Part shown: one piece after another, positions 47,871 to 58,949 of the stretch | Layout of the letters: every line of letters starts with the position of its first letter | Position numbering within the stretch: the stretch's first letter is position 1 | NCBI GenBank assembly: GCA_037176725.1 | Contig: JAZBRS010000013.1 | Location: 10,791,001-10,855,000 of the forward strand | Origin: Posidonia oceanica | Taxonomy: Eukaryota > Streptophyta > Magnoliopsida > Alismatales > Posidoniaceae | Direction: 5' to 3' | Length of the DNA stretch: 64,000 nt | Position numbers and translations under genes: made by a program | The notes under the pieces: model-generated | Databases searched by the model: none | The model's input: only the letters and a program-made list of their open reading frames with translations | What the model was told of the DNA's origin: nothing

Positions 47871-48905
47871 TCTACTTGCTAAGTTACATTAATTGAAAAA
47901 GCAGTTCTTATGTAGTGATAAAGTATCAAAAGCAATTGGGTGAACACTTATCATCTACTTGGTAAGTTACACTAATTGATAAAGCGGTTCCTATGTAGTG
48001 ATAAACTGGAAAAAGCTATCGGGTAACTCTTGTCATCTAGTTAGTAAGTTGGAAATAATCGATAAACTTGTTTCGATGTAATGGTAAACTGGAACAAGCT
48101 ATTGGGTAAACTCTTGTCATCTAGTTGGTAAGTTGACAATAATCGATAAAGTGGTTCCTATGTAAAGGTAAACTGGAATAAGCTATTGGGTAAACTCTTT
48201 TCATCTAGTTGGTAAGCTACATCAAGTGATCAAGTGATTCCTATGTATTGGTAAACTGGAAAAAGCTATTGGGTAAACTCTTGTCATCTAGTTGGTAAGT
48301 TGGCAATAATCGATAAAGTGGTTCCTATGTAATAGTAAACTGGAAAAAGCTATTGGGTAAACTCTTGTCTTCTAGTTGGTAAGTTGGCAATAATCGATAA
48401 AGTGGTTCGTATGTAATGGTAAACTGGAAAAAGCTATTGGGTAAACTCTTGTCATCTAGTTGGTAAATTGGCAATAATCGATAAAGTGGTTCCTATGTAA
48501 TGGTAAACTGGAAAAAGCTATTGGGTAAACTCTTGTCATCTAGCTGGTAAGCTACATCAAGTGATAAAGTGGTTCCTACGTAATGGTAAATTGGAAAAAG
48601 CTATTGGGTAAACTCTTGTCATCTAGTTGGTAAGCTACATCAAGTGATAAAGTGGTTCCTACGTAATGGTAAACTGGAAAAAGCTATTGGGTAAACTCTT
48701 GTCGTCTAGTTGGTAAGTTGGCAATAATCGATAAAGTGGTTCCTATGTAATGGTAAACTGGGAAAAGCTATTAGGTAAACTCTTGTCATCTAGTTGGTAA
48801 GCTACATCAAGTGATAAAGTGGTTCCTACGTAATGGTAAACTGGAAAAAACTATTGGGTAAACTGTTGTCATCTAGTTGGTAAGTTGGCAATAATCGATA
48901 AAGTG
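47871..48905. repeat. Minisatellite, unit about 83 bp, roughly 12 copies
   Basis: Each unit contains AAACTGGAAAAAGCTATTGG, GTAAACTCTTGTCATCTAG, TTGGTAAG and CGATAAAGTGGTTCCTATG. Two unit subtypes alternate: one with TTGGCAATAATCGATAAAG, the other with CTACATCAAGTGATAAAG. Copies in the middle are nearly identical. Confidence 0.93.
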
Positions 48906-49190
48906 TGACAGGGATCTGGTAGACGTCCGTGTAAGGGGGTGTCTGGTAAGTGAGACAGGGATCTGGCGGACGTCCACGACGGACGTCTGCGTAATGAGGC
49001 TTCTAGTGCAACGGAGGTAGGGATCTGGTGGACATCCACGACAGACGTTTGCGTAGTGGGGATTCTGGTAAGTGGGATAGGGATTTTGTGGACGGATGAA
49101 ATAGACATCCGCTATTTGGAACATGGTTTAAATTTGACAGGGATTTGGCGGACGTCCTGGACGGACGTCCGCGTAGAGTTTTCATGGTTT
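48906..49190. repeat. GGACGTCC palindrome cluster (right)
   Basis: Four spaced pairs, near 48919, 48966-48991, 49028-49053 and 49148-49173. Each follows a GGGAT(C/T)TGG phrase and has the form GCGGACGTCC, spacer, GGACGTCYGCG. It flanks the minisatellite on the side opposite to the cluster at 47.6 kb. Confidence 0.8.
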
Positions 49191-49508
49191 AAAAGGCATA
49201 GCTCTCCTAAGAGCCCTGAAGCTACGTTGCAACGACAACTCCTTGTAGCTCCTCGAGGAGATATTGAGGCAATTTTGCCCTTGACATAAAAGGGCCGATA
49301 GATGGCGATCAAAACCCTCGTCATCGTTGCTCTCCATCGTCAGCGAAACTCGAGGATCTTGCGTCGTTACGGACAACTGCTGTTGTTGCTGTTGTGGAAC
49401 GTCCGCTCTCTTGAGGAGGAAGAGGTCATCGAAGCTCAATCGCAAGCATCCACCACCACTCGGCTCTCTCGAGGTTTCTGTCTCTAGTCCTACAACCCCA
49501 TTTTTCAC
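49182..49508 (-). CDS. Unrecognised 108-residue frame with a Gln run
   Basis: A minus-strand frame starting MKNGVVGLETETSREPSGGG contains QQQQQQ and an acidic MESNDDEGFD stretch and ends next to the palindrome cluster. It could be the first exon of an unknown gene or a chance frame. No family is recognised and no splice structure is evident. Confidence 0.2.
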   Translation of the reverse strand: MKNGVVGLETETSREPSGGGCLRLSFDDLFLLKRADVPQQQQQQLSVTTQDPRVSLTMESNDDEGFDRHLSALLCQGQNCLNISSRSYKELSLQRSFRALRRAMPFKP

Positions 49509-49509
49509 T

Positions 49510-50200
49510 TTATATAATTGTTGTTGAAGAAGGATGGTAAAATGTGTTGTTTTGTTCTGGACAATTTCAACTAGAAAAAATCATTGAAGATTTTGACTAA
49601 TAATAAGTTAACGTTAACTAAGTATGGTTAAAGGTAGTAAGCAAGTTAATTAGTAGCCAATAGTTAATTAGAAAAGCACTCTTGTTTGTGGGAAGAATAT
49701 AAAAGATGGCAAGTGTACATTACATGGTACTATGGAGGGACTTATTTTAGATCTAATAACATTATGGTGCACGCGAAGATGATATCATTCAAGATAGAGT
49801 AGGCCCACAAGCAAAACATAGATCGTGATAGAGGATACAAGGAGGAGGAGGTTTAGAAAAAAGTACAATTTTCTTTTATTCGATGGTGACTCTATTGCAA
49901 AATATCATGCAACAGAAGTATTTCCTACAACCCTTTGCAACTTACTGAACGATTTTTTTTGTGCTACCTCTGAGAAAACTTCCATATACTCTCATTCATA
50001 GAGTAATTTTATTCATAACTACCGATTAATTTGCTCAACAAAATTACTCCACAATTTTATGTTCCTATCTCTTCCCTTTTCTCATCGATATCTCCCAAAT
50101 TTCAAGAAAACAATTCACCTTATACTAAGCTCCCCATAGTCATTCTGTTTTCGACTAATCTATCTCTTCTGTTTCTGTTTTTTTCCTCTATGTAGGGGAC
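49510..50200. other. Intergenic DNA, no gene seen
   Basis: AT-rich; includes the palindrome GTTAACGTTAAC near 49608. A pyrimidine-rich stretch (50150-50195) leads into the GRF zinc-finger start. Confidence 0.5.
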
Positions 50201-50206
50201 ATCATC

Positions 50207-50872
50207 ATGTCGGAAGCTTCATCACAATCACGTCGGAAGTTCCTATGTTTTTGTGGGTTTCTTGCTGAACGTCATGTATCGCATACCACCTCGAACCCAG
50301 ATAGAGTTTTCTACAAGTGTGGCAATGTCATTGTAAGTTAATTAAAATGTTATGCTTATTTCTGAGTATATGTGTGGTTTATATAAGTAGGCTTCTATTA
50401 ATAAGTTAAAACCATGTTAATATAGCTTTTGATACAATTTAGAATTTGTAAATTGTACTCTGAACTTTATTATCACAAATCCTATTGCCCTTATTTGTTG
50501 CTTTGTTTCTATTGCTTGGTTCTTGACTAACAATCATTGCTATAAATATGCATGGCTTGTTGGGATTGTTGCTCTTCTTGAGATGCTTGGTTATTTAAAT
50601 TTTGATAGAAGGATCAAAGATGCTATTTTTGGGAGTGGGAGGGCTGGCACGTCGCAAGTAGCCAGAAGAGATGTGGCCCACCTGAGCCAATACCTAGATG
50701 CCAAGGTTGTGATTGCCTCAAGGAAGTAAAAGATGAATATGAGAAAATATGGAAGCACTATGACGACCGATGGCTAGCAATGGAGCATGCACATAGTCTC
50801 AGGTATAAAAGGGAGATGTTATTTTTGTTGGTTGCGCTATTCATCATCTGGTTGACGACCTTCTTTCGTTGA
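50207..50872 (+). pseudogene. GRF-type zinc-finger protein gene, fragmentary
   Basis: Exon 1 (50207-50332, 42 codons) starts MSEASSQSRRKFLCFCG and carries the front half of a GRF zinc finger (CFCG, T..NP.R.FYKCG). It ends at a good donor (ATT/GTAAGT). The C-terminal part, about 50705-50872, reads KEVKDEYEKIWKHYDDRWLA, a coiled-coil-like helix. It ends in a membrane segment (FLLVALFIIWLTTFF) before TGA, as in many small plant GRF proteins. The middle, including the last zinc ligands, is not clearly present and the frame changes near 50700. GRF fingers bind single-stranded nucleic acid in other proteins; the role of these short plant forms is not established. Confidence 0.6.
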
Positions 50873-50956
50873 CCATGAGACGAATGGTGTTTTTTTTTTT
50901 GGGATACCTTTTTTGCATATTTGTGAGGATTGTAGACAATATAAAATATACTTTTG

Positions 50957-51301
50957 CTAACTTGGGAATGTAAAGTTATCCTTACTGTCAATATGAAGTG
51001 TTATCCTTACTGTCAATATGAAGTATTCTCTTCTCTTGAGTTTTGCATTAGCTACATTTTGCCTTACTTGAAGCATTAGTTGGCTGTTGCTGCCGAGCAC
51101 AGTTTGATAGAACCTACCAGTTGTAAACTTGAAAGTTCCTCTCAATTGGTGGTAATCTGATGCACTACTACATGAGTGCCTGTGATTATTTTCTGTTTCA
51201 TATGATGATGTAAAGGCTACTCTAGAGAAGGTCTTTTCATGTTCGAATTGAACATTCTGTAAACCTCGAATCGCATCAAAGGCATAAAAGAATGTATTCA
51301 T
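50957..51301 (-). other. Unrecognised 114-residue minus-strand frame
   Basis: MNTFFYAFDAIRGLQNVQFE to about 50957. Composition is protein-like, but there is no recognisable domain. A 25-bp direct repeat (TTATCCTTACTGTCAATATG) lies at its distal end (about 50972-51021). Confidence 0.2.
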
Positions 51302-51310
51302 TACTCATGT

Positions 51311-51748
51311 ATGCAGGATGCTCTTGAAGTATGGTCGGAAATGTTGCATGTAGTTATTCTGATTATAGGAGATAGATGTTGCTCATTGCAAGGCAAATCA
51401 TTAAGAGTGGAGGACCCAAAAAAGGTTGTAGAATATGTCATCAAGGTGTTTCATTGGGAGGATGCCATATTCAAACAACTTCTACTAGAATGGGTGTCTA
51501 TATTGGGATCAAAAGCCCTACATGATGTGAGATTACTTGAACCCAATGCTTTAGTTCACGTATTGGCATGGGATTCGGCTTTGATTCTAGGCACCCTCTG
51601 GAGATTGATTGAGGGGAATGTCTCTCAAATTAAATATTGGAGGAGCAGCCATTTGAAGATATTTGCAACTTTTCAACCAACAACACTTTGGATGGCAAGG
51701 GACCATTGCAACTGTCATTTAGAGAGGTGTTTGACTCTTAATGACTGA
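51311..51748 (+). other. Unrecognised 145-residue frame
   Basis: The frame (QDALEVWSEMLHVVILIIG, later KKVVEYVIKVFHWEDAIFKQ) is long for such AT-balanced DNA and is Leu/Val/Trp-rich. No domain is recognised. It may belong with the GRF-finger fragment or be an exon of another decayed gene. Confidence 0.25.
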
Positions 51749-51780
51749 CAAGATTATCGAATTTCGGGGCTTAAAACTAG

Positions 51781-51955
51781 GGATGTAAACAGATCAAGGC
51801 TACCTACATTCACATCCGTATCCCAAAATTTCCAACTGCAACCAAGCAGATGCTAATTTTCCACATTCATTTTCATATCCATTGGATACATCTAGATTCG
51901 GATATTAACCATATCTATCCAAAAAATCCAAATACGAATGAATCCGTATTTGCAT
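51781..51955. repeat. Possible hAT-type terminus or dispersed repeat
   Basis: TAGGGATGTAAACAGATC resembles the start of hAT MITEs such as the one at 37489. It is followed by CCGTATCC and GGATACATC-like words. No partner terminus or target duplication was found. Confidence 0.3.
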
Positions 51956-51999
51956 CTGGAGTGTTCCTCCACCTTCCAAGCTCCTTGGACACCTGCTTG

Positions 52000-53743
52000 G
52001 CTTTCCCCACATCGCCCAGTAGCCTCCGAGCGTCGCCACCACCAGCAGCACCTTTCTTCCCCAACTCCGGCCACTCATCTCCAATTCTGGCCATCCAAAC
52101 ATCAAATCTCCACTGCCTAGCCTTCCTACCGCAAGCTTGCCACCCCACAACCAAGCCCGAACACCCAACAACTCCCCAATAGCCTCCAGCCTCTGCCTCC
52201 GTCGCTCCAAAGCGCCCACGACCCGGAGAAGCCCGCCGCGAGCCACGCCGGGAGGACAACTCGTTCCGACCACCCCCGTAGGTATACCTCCTACCCTTTA
52301 GCATAGGAATGTAGTGTACTAGCTTTTCTTGCCATTCCCTGGCAATTTGCACGTTTTTAGTAGCTTTTTGTCCTTTTGTGCCCTTGTCCAACGACGTGTC
52401 CGCCGCTTGCATAAGGCCGACAGCCGATGAGTGCGAGGCCTGGCCGTCCGCCGTCTTGGTTTGCTCTTCGTGTTTCTTTCCTCCCTCTCACCCACTGATG
52501 CACCCCAGGTGCGTGTCTTGGGCTCACGGCCTCTCCCATGGCCGGTCGAGCCCGAAATTGCCGGCGCAACACCACTAGGACTGGGGAGGACGGTCGTTGG
52601 CCGTTTTGCTTATTTGTTTTCATCCTCGAGGTCCCCTGGGTCTCCTCTCGCCTCCATGATGAGCCACGATCGAGAATTGTGAGTTCCCAGCCCTTCCAGT
52701 GGCTGGCGAACCCACTGGTTTCCGGCGGCGTGGCATGGAGGTGAGAGGATCGATCCACTCCTCCATTTTGCGTCTCGATTGCATGATTTTGTTCCCCATA
52801 GTGCCATCTTGCTTTCCCAATACATACTTGCATGTTTTGCATCACCGGCGATGCGTGGTTTGGCGATGAAGTCCAGCCCTCGGACTGTCTGGTCGGACCG
52901 TGGATTTCCCTTGCGTTTTTGACAATCCCAGGCCGAACTTTGAGCCGATGTATCTCGCGATCTAGGCACCCATTTTACAAATTAATTGTATGGTTTTGTT
53001 TGTGGTTGTGTCCTCTAACTTTCCATATCATTAGTCACATGTTTTACATCGTTTGCATAGCATAGTCGAGTGATGAAAGTTCACTGTTGGAGAGCAGTCT
53101 GTTGCGCGTATTGCATGCGCGTATTGGATGCGCGTTTCCAGCAGAATTCAGACAATGAATAGAGCTCCTGTTTGTCGCCTTGTCACTCGATTTCTTAGCT
53201 TACTTGCTACTAATTCTGGCTTCCTAGCATGTTCTATCAGTCTTCCATAGCATCATGACATTAAACATCCATTTCTAGCATGTATCCTATAGCATTAAGC
53301 ATCTATTAACATGGCATGACATTATTTGCATTAAGCATACATTAAGCGGCGTTATCGCCTACATTGGCCATATGCGAGCGAGTTAAGCCTAGAAAGACTG
53401 CTTCTAGGTGTATGGGGGTGCCTAACACCTTCCCCATGCGTAACAGCAGTCCTTATCCTTTCTCTGGCCCGTAATGACTGTTTTGCCCTTATTCATTAGC
53501 ACGAGTCATACCTTTGCATAACATTGTACGCATTTGCATGCATATCATGCTTTTCTTAGTTTTCCTCGTCTTTTGTCTTAATAGACTAGGTGGTGACTCT
53601 CTTTTGCTTTATCCTTGTTTTCCTAGCCATTTTTCGGTATTTTCAAGTCGAGTTTCCTTCCTCGGATCCACCATTCATTCGTGACCCTCTATCAGTCAGT
53701 GCGTGCCGGCGCCCCGGCTCCATCGGGGATGGTCATAAGGACA
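52000..53743 (+). mobile_element. 5' LTR (3' portion) of gypsy element 1
   Basis: The right end GGTCATAAGGACA directly precedes a primer-binding site and matches the end of solo LTR 1 (GGTCATAGCAACA). The block 53389-53690 (TGCCTAACACCTTCCCCATG, GACTAGGTGGTGACTC, TTTCGGTATTTTCAAGTCGAG) is the reverse complement of homologous blocks at 22550-22870 and 23130-23420. The left boundary is not found and may be truncated. The long frames between 51.9 and 53.1 kb are GC-rich LTR sequence, not genes. A GCGCGTATTG/GCATGCGCG palindrome cluster lies at about 53095-53135. Confidence 0.75.
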
Positions 53744-53744
53744 G

Positions 53745-53760
53745 TGGCGACTCCACTAAG
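53745..53760 (+). promoter_or_regulatory. Primer-binding site of gypsy element 1
   Basis: TGGCGACTCCACTAAG starts with the TGG that pairs with a tRNA 3' CCA and lies one base after the LTR end. The tRNA identity is not assigned. Confidence 0.65.
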
Positions 53761-54582
53761 ATTGCAAGACTCTGGCTTTCGCTTTGTCTTCTCGCTTGCA
53801 TGCTTTTCGCTTTTGCTTGCCATATTATGCTTATCCATGCTTTAATTCTTGCTAAATGCCATGCTTACATGCCTTTTGATTGGTGAATGCTTGCTTTTAC
53901 ACATATGCTATGCCACCACATGCACATGCCATGATATACATGCCTTTTGATGTGATGAATGTTTCCTTTCACCATCATGCACACAACACAATTGCATATG
54001 CCATGCACATGCCTTTTGCTTGATGTATGATTGCTTGCATGCCATGACTTCATGCCTTTTTCCCCTTTTGCATATGCCATGCCTAGGATAACTAGAGACA
54101 TACTTGCTCCCCCTTGGCTTAATTTAAAAACCGCAATAAAGCCAAACAAATAACATTTAAGCAGAACTAGAGCCAAACTTGCAATCTTCCTCATTTGGCT
54201 AAATAAAATGCAAGTAAAAAACATTAAAGCATCTTTGCATGATTGATCATCTTAGAAAGCATGCATCTTCTCATCCTTGAGTCCACCCACTTAGTCTAAG
54301 AAGGACAGTCCCGGTCTCTTGTTCCATTGCTTTGGTGTGGGGCGAGTTGATCGGTCTATCCCCCCTTGTCTAGGGTCGCGTTGGTGTTAGTAGAGGGTAC
54401 AACCCATGCTTTGGTAGGGTCGAGGCTCCTAACACACCACCCGCTCACTGCCTGAGCTTTGGCCAGGATTTAGATAGGACCTACATTTCTGACCTGAGTC
54501 AATAAACCCATACCCATGAGCGAGTTCGAGTAGTCGACCTACTCAAGACATACATGGTGAGAGAGTACATACTAGGACATTC
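53761..54582 (+). other. Untranslated leader of gypsy element 1
   Basis: No frame. It is rich in CATGCC and TGCTTGC words (53800-54060). In Tat/Ogre-type elements the leader before gag is long, which fits this stretch. Confidence 0.5.
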
Positions 54583-54920
54583 ATCTGCATGTGTGCCATT
54601 CATGCCACCCTAATAACCCACATCGCGTCCATTTTCTGACGCCTTGTTGTTTTTGCCTGTACGCAGGTAGGTGCGAGTTCCTCAGCCAGGAGCTCGAGCG
54701 TCCCTCCCCCTTGTCTTCGAGCTATCCGTTGCCTTTGACAATAGCTCATCTATCTGCATGTGTGCCATTCATGCCACCCTAATAACCCACATCGCGTCCA
54801 TTTTCTGACGCCTTGTTGTTTTTGCCTGTACGCAGGTAGGTGCGAGTTCCTCAGCCAGGAGCTCGAGCGTCCCTCCCCCTTGTCTTCGAGCTATCCGTTG
54901 CCTTCGACAATAGCTCATCT
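54583..54920 (+). repeat. 169-bp tandem duplication before gypsy gag
   Basis: The units 54583-54751 and 54752-54920 differ by about one base (CCTTTGACAA versus CCTTCGACAA). Each contains a splice-acceptor-like TGTACGCAG/GTAGG. The near identity points to a recent event. Confidence 0.95.
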
Positions 54921-57445
54921 TAGGTCTCGCGCTTCCGCTTCCAGCTGCAGACCCATTCACACCCGCTTGCGGTCCGCCATTACTCAACAGACTCGCGAGC
55001 GTCTTTCTTCTTCTGCATCGGAGGAGATCCCAGTTTCGGTCCCTCCTTCTTCCGCTTTGACATCAGCTGTCTCTTCGCCCCCTTTGGTGTAAGAGATTTC
55101 CCAGCCCCTCATCTGGGACAAGGGCAGACCCAAGTTGGTCTGGAGCTTGTCACCAAGTCAACCATGGTGACCACCACTCAAGTTCCAGGGGCGTCGCCCT
55201 TTATTCCTTCCCAGGGCCTTCCCATCTTGGGAATTCAGTCGTCTACGACTGTCTCTATTATAGGGTCTCTCCCTTTTGGCTCCTCTGCTTCCGTGCCCCC
55301 TTTGACGGCCGACCCTATGTATCCCGGCTTGTCGGTCGACGAGCCCCCTGCCATGCAAGCACAGTATCTTATGGCTATGGCCAGAGGCTGCGAGGCATGG
55401 CTTTCGCTCTCGACCTGACTACGGTCCACTCTTTCCTTCCGACCCTTAAGGTTCCCATGCAGCCCACTATAGCTCTGCAGGCTCACCACACTGCACTTTT
55501 GCCCTCACCATCGCCCTAGCTCTTCACAACTTCGACGTTATAGGTGCCTTATCTGCCTTCTTCATTTGCACAGCACTATCCACTACATGCGACTCCATCA
55601 CCTGGTGGCCAGTCCCCTAGATTGGTAGGAGCACAGCACCCTTAGAGCCTGTTGCTTGGGACCGTGCTGTTGCAACAGTTGCTGCTCCCACACACTGCAC
55701 CTTACACAGCACAATATCTACCCTATCCATCTACCATGCATCAGCAGATTCAGATCCCAGTATGCATGCCACAACACTATTCACCCTTGCACGGGTATGC
55801 TGGCCCTCACGCTTCGACACCAGGTGGCGTGATGGTGGATCCTGAGGAGCGCTCTCATGCAACCCATACAACATATGTTGTCCCTGCCTCAGCTGCACAA
55901 TCATCACCAGCAGCAACTTCAGACGCCCTCCTTGCCAGGATGGGTGATTTAGAAAGAGCACTTCGTCAAGGGCAAGGCACGGACCGCCAGTCCTACCAAT
56001 TTCGAGACCTCTGTTACTTCCCAGAGATTGCACTCCCTTCGAACTTCAGCATCACAGAATTCGAAAAGTACAATGGTAGAGGCTGCCCCATCTCGCATCT
56101 GAGGGCATACTATGGGGACCTTTCTCAGCTTCAGGCTGATGAAAGGCTCCTGATCTGTCTATTCCAGAAGAGTCTAACGGGCCCCGCGCTCAAGTGGTTC
56201 ACCTCACTTGACATGGCCACGATCCAGACTTGGAAGGATCTTTCCCAGGCATTCATCGAGCAATACTCCTTCAATCTCAACTTGATCCCCAAGCACGAGG
56301 ATCTCGTCGCCATCCGGTAGAGGCCCCAAGAGCCATTTGGGGAGTATGTCGGTTGTTGGCGTCCCTTAGCCGCCTAGGTTAGAGATAGACCCACCGACAA
56401 GGAGTCTGTCGAAATGATCATCAAAGGGGCGCAGCCAGCAATTGGAGCCCTATTATGCATCCAGCCAATCACTAGTCATGCATCGCTGATTAGAGTTGGC
56501 GCTCGTGTGGAAATCTCACTACGAAGTGGGAGCTTCCCCGCGCTTTCTGCATTGGTTAGGCAGGCCAACAACACTCCCGGCAGCAGCAACCGCTGTGGCA
56601 GTAGTAGCAGCAACAACTCCGCCACCGGCTACTCCGAGCAGCACGTCATTGCGTACGTCGAGTCTCCTTTAGAGCCTGCCAATGCAGCGAGTCAGCCAGA
56701 CTCTACTTCGCTAGATTATGCACCTAGCTCTGCACACTCTGCACACACCGCCACCGTCGAGCCAGTGCATCATGTCGCACCAGCTCGACAAGGACTCCAA
56801 CTGGGGCAAAGACGACCTGGTTGTGCCGAATGCGATTACACTCCTCTGGTAGAGCCTTTGAGTGTCATCTTTCTCCAGGTTGAGTCACTCTTGAGACTCC
56901 CAGCTGTTCGACCGTTGCCGAACCCACCTTCGCGGTGGCACGACATGAATCTGTTTTGTAGTTTCCACCAAGCCATGGGGCACTCGACGGATAACTGCAT
57001 CACTTTACGGGACGCCGTTCAGGGCCTGATCGACCGAAAGGTCATCAGCATTGTCACGCAGGAGGCAGCACCTGCACCAACAACTACACATGCACCTATG
57101 CCCACAATGGCACACCCTAGTGTAGCCGACCCTTCCTCATCTGAGCCTACAGGCTCCGAGGATGCCGGAACCTCAGGGTCTTCTCCCTTACCCCTGTCCT
57201 TCCCGAGTCTAGCTCTGCCTCGGTGGATCCTTTTGATCCTGCCGGCGCCATATCCTCTCCTTTCCCTTCCCAATTTGCCCAGAGGACGCTCGAGGATGCA
57301 GCAGCAGCACCAGCAGACTCGGCGGCAGCTTAGCCTAGACCTGAGTCTCCATCAGTCCCAGCGGGCCCAGCACTCCCAGAATCATCATCAGCGGTATCCA
57401 CAACACCACCAGCCATCACAGCAGACCCACCAGAGGCTCCAATAG
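54921..57445 (+). pseudogene. Gypsy (Tat/Ogre-like) gag, element 1, decayed
   Basis: The region encodes a gag polyprotein in changing frames. The N-terminal part is low-complexity Ser/Pro/Thr-rich (54930-55650). The retrotransposon gag core at 55980-56310 reads FPEIALPSNFSITEFEKYNG, then LKWFTSLD and WKDLSQAFIEQYSF, and breaks at a stop near 56320. A C-terminal CX2HX4GHX4C-like finger (CSFHQAMGHSTDNC) lies near 56960-57000, followed by LRDAVQGLIDRKVI. No protease, RT or integrase follows. Gag proteins build the particle that packages element RNA. Confidence 0.85.
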
Positions 57446-57489
57446 TGTCAGCAACACCAACAGCTCCGGAGCGGACCCAGCACCTCCAT

Positions 57490-58620
57490 CATGAGGTTGC
57501 TGATAGGTAAGTCCCTCTTAGCTTCTCTCTTGTTTCCTTCATTGCCTTTCTGTTTTTCTGGCTTTTGTTTTGTTTTCGCGTTTTCTCGCATCAACAAAAA
57601 ACTCAAAAATATAAAATCCTCAAAAACCAAAAACATGCCTTTCATTTCCTACATGCGCATCTCATTTCCTACATCCTGGAAAAATACAAAAACAACAAAA
57701 AAAAATAACTACAAAAACAAGTTTTCCCTTTCTGCTAGTTTTTGATTTTATATTTTCTTCTAAAACAAAATCCATAAAAAATAAAAACCCAATGGAAAAT
57801 CCAAAAACATGTGTAAAATCCACAAAACCAATAAAAATTTGCATAATCCAGAAAACCGACTTTGGACAAACAAGCAGCGCCGAGAGGATGTCAAGCATTT
57901 GCTATCCCAGGCAGTACTCACCCGAGCAGTGTCATTTCATTGCATGTGGCCATAGTGTGAGACCTAGAGCAGATCAGAGAATCTCGCTGAGCGTGAAACT
58001 CCAAAAGCGAGATCAATCCAATCAAGAGAGTTCACCAGACATGGAGAGGACCAAAGTCAAGCAGAGCATAGCCAGAGGCTGCCTGTACACGCAGCAGAGG
58101 CTAAAGGTGTACGCTGAACAACCGAACTCTTGACGCCTCATCAGGGACTGCTACCCCAAGAGGGCGAAGCAAATGCATATCCAAAAGAACTGAGAGCATG
58201 CAAGCAAAAGAAAAGAAATGGCATGTTATGCATACTGGGCATAAAAGAAAAATGAAGAAAGAAGTCGAAGAAAGAAGGTGCCCATGAGAGGAGTGACTCA
58301 GACGAGCATCGAAGCCACCTCAACCTCCAATTGCAAGCACAACAATTGCCAAACACATGAGAAACATCATCAGGAGGACTTGGCCCCACCCTCTAAGCGA
58401 AGCAGCACACTCCAATCCCTCGTGCAAGCAACAACTCTACCTCCCTGGCAGGTCAGATGCAAGTCTAGTCACTCATGAGGGGAAAAGAAATATCAATCCG
58501 AGAGCGTCAAAAGCGGTAGTTGGTCTCCGAGGAATTAAGACGGAGGCTGTTGTAGATATCCCATTTTCGCATTTCTCCGAGTTCATTAAGGATAAGAATC
58601 CTTGAGGCGCCCTAAATCAC
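57490..58620. other. Non-coding region after gypsy gag 1
   Basis: A/C-rich sequence (57590-57850, CAAAAACCAAAAACATGCC-like), then less biased DNA to about 58620. No pol motif appears on either strand. It is probably the untranslated part of a gag-only derivative, or the scar of a large deletion. Confidence 0.5.
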
Positions 58621-58701
58621 ATGACTAAGGACTAATAACACATTTTCCAGTTTTTTCGTGATTTAATTTAAAACATCACCAAATTTTACTTGATTCAAGG
58701 T

Positions 58702-58930
58702 CATTAGCTGTGGTAGTGCTGACACACTCAAACCAGTGGCAAGTTTGAGTACCTTGAATACCTTTTTTCAGTTTAAGTTCGTTAGCCGTGACAGAGCTAA
58801 CACTCTTATTCTACTCAAACTAGTGGCAAGTTTGAGTCCCCTTTAACCTTATTTGGTGAGAGTTTATTAGCTGTGGTAGAGCTAATGCTTTCATTGCATT
58901 CAAACTAGTGGCAGATTTGAGTTTCTTAAT
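58702..58930. repeat. Three-copy repeat with internal palindromes, unit about 80 bp
   Basis: Copies near 58702, 58780 and 58863 each hold TTAGCTGTGGTAGAGCTAA-like and ACTCAAACTAGTGGCAAGTT-like words. Both words are inverted repeats (TTAGC...GCTAA and ACTCAAAC...GTTTGAGT). Confidence 0.85.
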
Positions 58931-58949
58931 GTTAAAGAAGATGTTTTTA

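Noticed and set aside
47871..48905. CRISPR-like regularly spaced repeat
   Set aside because: Units are contiguous 83-bp tandem copies without unique spacers, in plant DNA; it is a minisatellite.
51850..53065. Several overlapping frames of 60-165 residues on both strands
   Set aside because: No domain; the region matches the pseudo-coding style of the Tat/Ogre-like LTRs and leads straight to the LTR end and primer site at 53743.
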